From the NCBI GenBank assembly GCA_046724395.1, contig JBKOWM010000039.1, positions 1 to 11,304 on the forward strand: a stretch of 11,304 nt of DNA, in the 5' to 3' direction. The notes beneath the pieces are model-generated. The model searched no databases, was not told the origin of the DNA, and was given only the letters and a program-made list of their open reading frames with translations. Below, piece by piece: positions 6,867-11,304 of this stretch (the stretch's first letter is position 1; every line of letters starts with the position of its first letter). The DNA comes from DATAEU01 sp046724395 (lineage in GTDB: Bacteria > Actinomycetota > UBA4738 > HRBIN12). Made by a program: the position numbers and the translations under genes.

Positions 6867-7112
6867 TTGCGATCCACTGTCGCTAGGGCTGATATGTCGG
6901 GCTCGGTTGCGTGGGCGGAAGTAATTCTGCAGGATCAGAAGATGCCTCTCGATGAGCTGCGGATCGTCCTGACGAGCACGGATGGGGAGCTGGTGCGTCG
7001 ATATCTCGAGCTCCACTTGGAGCGGTTGGAGGAACGGCTCACGGCTCAGCGACGAGCGCTGACATCGGCGAAACGCATCTTGATCGATGCCGCAGCACGA
7101 CGCGGCGGTTAG
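6867..7112 (+). pseudogene. Effector/coiled-coil half of a MerR-type regulator lacking its DNA-binding domain
   Basis: The frame opens at a TTG at 6867, with an ATG at 6894 as an alternative start. It reads into MPLDELRIVLTSTDGELVRR and YLELHLERLEERLTAQRRAL. This matches the region after the helix-turn-helix in MerR regulators, where 'GxSLDEIRxxL' leads into a long antiparallel dimerisation helix. The N-terminal winged helix (about 50 residues expected) is absent, and the upstream 60 bases back to the permease stop contain nothing like it in any frame. The C-terminal ligand-binding extension is also missing. The sequence lies 60 bases after the exporter operon on the same strand and could be co-transcribed. 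It is either a truncated relic or a stand-alone dimerisation peptide. The lack of a good ribosome binding site favours a relic. Confidence 0.55.
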
Positions 7113-7114
7113 GA

Positions 7115-7130
7115 CTCTCGCCGACGAGAG
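7115..7130 (+). terminator. Possible hairpin terminator between convergent genes
   Basis: CTCTCG (7115-7120) and CGAGAG (7125-7130) form a perfect six-base-pair stem with a four-base loop, starting two bases after the stop of the MerR fragment. It sits between convergent transcripts. There is no T-tract, so it may be a weak or rho-assisted stop, or chance in GC-rich DNA. Confidence 0.3.
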
Positions 7131-7220
7131 CGAACGAATCCGACAGTTCCGGCGGGACGTCTTGCATGCTGCCTGACGTATGGGATCACGGCCTCTATCC
7201 CGATGACTCGAGCTGGTATG

Positions 7221-10082
7221 TCACCGGCCGGACGCGTCGACGCGATCCCGCTCGGCGCCTCTACGCCACTCGTCGGCCTCGCGGGACCGGCGCAATCGCT
7301 CTTCGACCTCTCGTCGGTCGCCTCGCCGCTCGGCAACTCTGGCGAGGGCGCGCCAGAGCCATCCGCTGAGCTGGCGCTCGCCGAGCTCCTCCGATATCCG
7401 AATCGCCCGGCGGATGTCGTCCTCGGCGGCATCGAGCTGGCCGATTGCGCGTCGGACCTCGCCGCGTTCGGCGATAGCGTCGGCGAGTTCCCACCTGGCT
7501 CCGAGGTCCTCGAACGTGGCGATCGCTGGTTCGATGCAGGCGAGCGCCTCCTCGAACCGCCCGAGGTCCTCGAGGACGCGGCCACGCTGGACGGACGTCA
7601 TAGCGACGCTGAACGGGTCGCCGATGCGCTCGGCGGCCGCCGTCGCCTCCTCGCTCAGCCGCAGTGCCGCCTCCTGTTCCGTGATGACGATCGAGAGCGA
7701 GTTGAGCGCCCGCGCACGCGCCCACCCGTCCTCGGGATCCGCGACCTCGAGCGCGCGGCGCCACATGGCCTCGGCCTCGTCGTATTGCATCCGCGTCGCG
7801 GGGACCCAGCCAGCGAACAATAGGGTGCGAACGATGGCCCACGGATCGTTTAACGCCTCGGCGGCGGCGAGCGACCGGTCGAGCAGCTCCTCGGCCTTGG
7901 CAACGTCCCCTTCCACGTTGAGCGCGATGTCGCCGAGGAACCGAAGCGCGAGCGCCAGCGCGAATGGGTCGTCGACCGCCGTCCCGAGCGCAACGCCCTG
8001 CTCCGCCCTGTCGATCGCCGCTCGGTACTCGCCGAGCCAGTAGTGTGCTTCGCTCATGCCGGCGAGCGCACGCGCCTCGCGCACCTGCCAGCGCTCCTGC
8101 GGTCCACTCAGTGATAGGCAACGCTCGTAGTAGTCGATCGCGGACCGACTCTCCATACGCCGCCGGGCCCGATCGCCCGCCGAGAGCAGCGCGTCGGCCG
8201 CGCGCTCGGCGACGTTCCGGTCGTCGGGATCCAGGTCCAGCGAGGCGACGCCTGCCAGGTAAAGGTGGTCGGCCGCCCATGACGCATGGCCGAGGTCGAG
8301 AAGGCGATCGGCCATGCGCTGATGCAGCCGCACTCGCTCCCGCTTCGGGAGGCTGGCGTACGCGACGTCCTTGACAGTGGAGTGGCGAACGCGCCAGCGG
8401 GAAGACGCTCGGTGTCCCTCCTCGCGCACGAGGATCTCGGCCTCCTCGAGCCGGCGGATCTCGTCCGTCGTCGCGTCCGGATCCACCACGCGCAGCTCGT
8501 CGAGGTCGAACGAGACGAAGAACACCGAGGCGTGTCTGGAGAGCTCCCGCAGCCTCGCCGGCAGGGCGTCCAGCCGGGCCGAGACCACCGCCTGAACCGT
8601 TGGCGGAACGCCCGCCACAGACGACGGCGAGCGACCGGGCTCGGGGATGAGCATGCCCGTCGTTTCGACAATAAAGAACGGATTGCCACCCGCTCGAACT
8701 GCGATCTGTGTCGCCTCGGCATCGTCGATGCGCCCAGCCGAGGCCTGCTCAACCAGCTCGACCGATTCCTCGAGCGAAAGCGGGTCGAGCCGGATGGTGA
8801 CGGCGTTCGCCGTTGTCGACGCCCATGTCGGACGCAGCTCGAGCAGCTCTGCGCGGGCGAGCACCACGAGCAATGCGCGCCGTGGACCGATTCGCGAGGC
8901 CGCCCCCAGGCGCTCGATAAGGTCGAGCATAGCGGGCTTGAGCCGGTGCCCGTCCTCGAAGACGAGAACGAAAGAACGGTCTCGCGCGAGACCGTCGAGC
9001 AACTCGACGACCCCCGCCTGCACGGCTTGCACGAAGTCCGAACCCACAGGATGTTCGGACGTCCCAAACAACAAGGAGAGGCGCTCCACGAGGCGATCTG
9101 CAGCGGGCGGGCGCTCAAAGCCTCCGGCTAGTTCGTGCAGCCGGCGACGGATCGTGCGGGGGGCGTCGGCCTCGTCGACGCCGGCGAGGTCGCCGACGAT
9201 CGCGGCCGCGGGCGCGAACGTCGCGGTATCCGAGAACGCGCGAGCCAGGCCCCGGCACACCGTCACGTCCTCGCCGAGCCCAGCCACGAGCTCGTCGGCC
9301 AGGCGAGACTTCCCGATCCCGGGCTCGCCGAGGACCGTGACGAGAGTGGGCCTTCGCGTGTTCGAAACGCGAGTAAGGCTCTCGCGAAGGATCGTCAGCT
9401 CGCTCATCCGCCCGACGAATGGGATCGTTCGGCGCCGGGATCTCGTCGAGAGCCCTGTGGCGGAGAACGCGCCAAGGTCCCGATCGAAGCCCTTCGCCTC
9501 GACGTCGCGCCGATCCCCGTACGTCACGGCCGTTTCGGTGAGCGCGAAGGCCGTCTGCCCCACGAGCACCTCGTCTGGGTCGGCGGCGGCTTGGAGCCGC
9601 GCCGCGGCGTTGACGACGGGACCAGTCACGAACAGCTGACCTGCCGGCCCCAGGCCCGTCGCCGCCTCACCCGACTCGACCCCAACCCGGACCTGCAGCG
9701 CGTCGGCGAGGCCGAGTGAGTCCGACAGCCGACGCACGCGCCCTCGGATGGCAAGACCGGCTCGTACCGCGCGGAGCGCGTCGTCTTCGTTTACCGTCGG
9801 GGCACCGAAGACCGCCATGACGGCGTCCCCGATGAACTTCTCGGGTCGCCCCCGAAGGGCGAGCAGCTCCTCGGACGCCACGTCGAAGAACCGACCCTGG
9901 ATCTCGCGAGCGCGTTCGGCGTCGAAGCGCCTGGCCAGCCCCGTCGAGTCGACCAGATCCGCGAAGAGGACGCTGATCATCTTCCGCTCGTCTGTCGCGA
10001 GCGGCGACGTCACCGGCGCACCGCAGTTCGGGCAGAATCGCGCGCCCTCGGGAAGGTCCGCCGCGCAGACGCCACAGGTCAT
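7221..10082 (-). CDS. Zinc ribbon / class III nucleotidyl cyclase / AAA (STAND) ATPase / TPR protein
   Basis: This is a 953-residue cytoplasmic signalling protein. Residues 3-20 are a zinc ribbon (CGVC, CPNC). The class III cyclase domain spans about 31-200: metal Asp42 (FADLVDST) and Asp86 (EKFIGDAVMAVFG), Lys82, and transition-state Asn158 and Arg162 (VVNAAARL). The position that normally holds the purine-selecting Asp is Phe151. The ATPase follows from about 220: PFVGRMSEL, Walker A GEPGIGKS (252-259) and Walker B FVLVFED (371-377). The usual HWADP motif after Walker B reads HRLKP. From about 620 to 935 there are TPR-like helical repeats (RSAIDYYERCLSLSG, YRAAIDRAEQGVAL, GRFEEALACIEPAIATFEDL, GQLDAAEDDIRRAI). 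I chose the ATG at 10082 because the zinc ribbon starts there; the longer open frame to 10226 adds an arginine-rich leader without homology character. No Shine-Dalgarno is visible. The ligand and nucleotide product are unknown. Confidence 0.9.
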   Translation of the reverse strand: MTCGVCAADLPEGARFCPNCGAPVTSPLATDERKMISVLFADLVDSTGLARRFDAERAREIQGRFFDVASEELLALRGRPEKFIGDAVMAVFGAPTVNEDDALRAVRAGLAIRGRVRRLSDSLGLADALQVRVGVESGEAATGLGPAGQLFVTGPVVNAAARLQAAADPDEVLVGQTAFALTETAVTYGDRRDVEAKGFDRDLGAFSATGLSTRSRRRTIPFVGRMSELTILRESLTRVSNTRRPTLVTVLGEPGIGKSRLADELVAGLGEDVTVCRGLARAFSDTATFAPAAAIVGDLAGVDEADAPRTIRRRLHELAGGFERPPAADRLVERLSLLFGTSEHPVGSDFVQAVQAGVVELLDGLARDRSFVLVFEDGHRLKPAMLDLIERLGAASRIGPRRALLVVLARAELLELRPTWASTTANAVTIRLDPLSLEESVELVEQASAGRIDDAEATQIAVRAGGNPFFIVETTGMLIPEPGRSPSSVAGVPPTVQAVVSARLDALPARLRELSRHASVFFVSFDLDELRVVDPDATTDEIRRLEEAEILVREEGHRASSRWRVRHSTVKDVAYASLPKRERVRLHQRMADRLLDLGHASWAADHLYLAGVASLDLDPDDRNVAERAADALLSAGDRARRRMESRSAIDYYERCLSLSGPQERWQVREARALAGMSEAHYWLGEYRAAIDRAEQGVALGTAVDDPFALALALRFLGDIALNVEGDVAKAEELLDRSLAAAEALNDPWAIVRTLLFAGWVPATRMQYDEAEAMWRRALEVADPEDGWARARALNSLSIVITEQEAALRLSEEATAAAERIGDPFSVAMTSVQRGRVLEDLGRFEEALACIEPAIATFEDLGARWELADAIAERGEVRRAIGQLDAAEDDIRRAIRISEELGERQLSGWLWRALARVAERRGDRREVEERLRRSREADEWRRGAERDRVDASGR

Positions 10083-10333
10083 CGTGCGAGCGTACGACGT
10101 CCGGGACGATATCCGGCGATCTTCAGCGCGGCGGGCGGACCAGCGCGCGACAGTACCCGCGACGCCGAGGTCACACCGCTCAACCCGTCCCCGAGGCCGC
10201 CTGTTTTGCACGGCCTGGCCCGTCAAAGAGTGTGACCGAACCGCGACCCCGGATCCGCCGCCGCGCCGGCATCGATCTCAAGCTCGAAGGTCGGTCTTGG
10301 CAAAGTGCATGAACTCCCCGCGGCAGGCGACGG

Positions 10334-10711
10334 TCACGCCGCCCACCGCGCGAGAGGCACGACGGCGAGGTCCTCACCGAGGTGGACGTGGACGAGGTCG
10401 ACGTCTCGGCGATGCAGGACCTCGCGTGCGGCGGCGAGGCCATAGAGCTGACGGAAGCGACGGATCGGCAGGCCGACGCGGACGACCAACGACCGTTCCC
10501 CGAAGGGTTCCTCACGCGGAGCGCCCCGCCTGCAGGCGGTCACCACCGTCTGCTTGACGCCGCGGCGGTCGAGTCCCGCGGTGAGCCGCGCGGCATGAAC
10601 CTGCATCCCGCCGACGACGTCAAGGTCGACGGATTGCCGGATCCGGGTGGCACCTCGAACACCGAGCAAAGGCGCAAGACGCCAATAGTGGATCTCGCCC
10701 TCGGGGGCCAC
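10334..10711 (-). pseudogene. N-terminal remnant of a GT4-type glycosyltransferase
   Basis: The frame contains DLDVVGGMQVHAARLTAGLD and RRGVKQTVVTA, later DVDLVHVHLGEDLAVVPLA. This is the N-terminal Rossmann half of GT4 glycosyltransferases, which start with a 'GG.xxHxxxLAxxLxxRGHxVxVxT' segment followed by 'DxVHxH'. The protein stops at a TGA directly after LARWAA. The expected donor-binding C-terminal half (the EPFGL/E-x7-E region) does not occur downstream. The usual short beta strand before the GG motif is not clear either: the GTG at 10711 gives MAPEGEIHYWRLAPLLGVRG, which is atypical. The gene is therefore probably truncated at both ends and nonfunctional. No other sugar-metabolism gene is near. 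Confidence 0.65.
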
Positions 10712-10857
10712 GCGAGTCCAGCATGCTTATGTCGGTGTCGCTGACACGAACTCGAGGTGAACCGATAGCTAACGCCGTGGTCCGAGACCGACGTCAACGA
10801 AGGCCCGCGTCCACGCGTTGAGATATGGCGACGCGTCTCTGGAAGCGCCCGACGTCG

Positions 10858-11304
10858 TTACGGTCGTCGGTGACCCGGGAACGCTGCGAGCACTCTCGGC
10901 CAACCGCTCGACCAGCGGCCGACGTAGTACTCCCAGTTGTCGCCGACGCGCTCGAACCCGCGATGGGTCAGGACGAGCGTCGTGCCGTCGCCGTGCGAGT
11001 GAAACGTGACCTCGACCTCCGTGTCAGCGACCCACTTGGGGTCGCGCCACGTGAAAACGACACGGTTCGGCGGTTCCCAACACGTCACGCGCCCGACGTC
11101 GAACTCCTCGCCGTCGCGGAACCGCTCGAAGAACCGGCCGCCAACCAGCGGCTCGAGGTGGATCTCGGAGAACCGATCTCCCGCGTACGTGAAGCCCTCG
11201 TCCAGCGGCCACCACTCGTTGATGCCCTCGGTGAAGAGGCTGAACGCCTGTGCAGGTGCGAGCGGCACGCGGACCTCGAGGCGGGCCGTGCCCGCGTCCG
11301 GCTC
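10858..11304 (-). CDS. SRPBCC/AHSA1-type domain protein (5' end outside window)
   Basis: The open frame runs from the window edge to a stop at 10858, at least 148 residues. The visible start, EPDAGTARLEVRVPLAPAQA, is already the first strand of the domain. It continues FSLFTEGINEWWPLDEG, EPLVGGRFFERF, VGRVTCWEPPNRVVFTWR, EVEVTFHSHGDGTTLVLTHR and the C-terminal helix DNWEYYVGRWSSGWPRVLAAF. This order of strands, the 'W.PP.R..F.W' motif and the closing tryptophan-rich helix are diagnostic of Activator-of-Hsp90-like START-superfamily proteins, which form a hydrophobic ligand cavity. Such genes often sit beside an ArsR-type regulator, which would lie beyond the window if present. The ligand is unknown. 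The true start lies outside, so the GTG at 11268 is not the start. Confidence 0.88.
   Translation of the reverse strand, partial: EPDAGTARLEVRVPLAPAQAFSLFTEGINEWWPLDEGFTYAGDRFSEIHLEPLVGGRFFERFRDGEEFDVGRVTCWEPPNRVVFTWRDPKWVADTEVEVTFHSHGDGTTLVLTHRGFERVGDNWEYYVGRWSSGWPRVLAAFPGHRRP

Noticed and set aside
7203..7823. 206-residue plus-strand ORF with a fairly protein-like acidic composition
   Set aside because: It is opposite the TPR repeats of the cyclase/ATPase protein, whose helices explain the alternating composition.
10083..10226. 48-residue N-terminal extension of the cyclase/ATPase protein
   Set aside because: It is arginine-rich without motif character, and the zinc ribbon starts directly at the ATG at 10082.

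Overview
The window is high-GC DNA with long GC-biased ORFs. Its gene types are a CHRD-domain protein, a tiny zinc-ribbon protein, a DrrAB-type exporter with a MarR regulator, a cyclase/AAA/TPR protein and an SRPBCC protein. This mix suggests an actinobacterial chromosome, possibly of the Thermoleophilia (Gaiella/Solirubrobacter) type. The taxonomic call is inferred from gene content and composition and was not tested by search. No rRNA, tRNA, CRISPR array, transposase or phage gene was found.

Layout. Positions 1-70 hold the last codons of a CHRD-domain protein (+). From 176 to 1031 (-) lies a multi-pass membrane protein broken by an in-frame stop and a frameshift. A 46-residue zinc-ribbon protein is at 1492-1632 (-), with a doubtful divergent ORF at 1638-2042 (+). 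An intact GMC-family FAD oxidoreductase fills 2107-3633 (-). Directly upstream, and by chance in the same open frame, is the decayed C-terminal part of an oligopeptide-type ABC ATPase (about 3675-4320, -), cut off where the MarR gene ends.

The clearest functional unit is at 4330-6806. A MarR-type regulator (-) is divergent from a two-gene DrrA/DrrB-like ABC exporter (+). The short region between them carries repeats that look like an operator. The likely arrangement is a self-controlled drug or lipid efflux module. It is followed by the effector half of a MerR-type regulator that has no DNA-binding half (6867-7112, +).

The right side is dominated by a 953-residue protein (7221-10082, -) with a zinc ribbon, a class III nucleotidyl cyclase domain, an AAA/STAND ATPase and TPR-like repeats. 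Several of its usual motif residues are changed. Beyond it are the N-terminal remnant of a GT4 glycosyltransferase (about 10334-10711, -) and a partial SRPBCC/AHSA1-domain protein running off the window (10858-11304, -).

The genes do not form one pathway. At least three, probably four, degraded genes lie between intact ones, so this looks like a chromosomal stretch undergoing gene turnover. I found no convincing new multi-gene system. The items most worth a second look are the altered cyclase/ATPase protein, the MarR-exporter operator with the unusual MarR tail, and the zinc-ribbon mini-protein.
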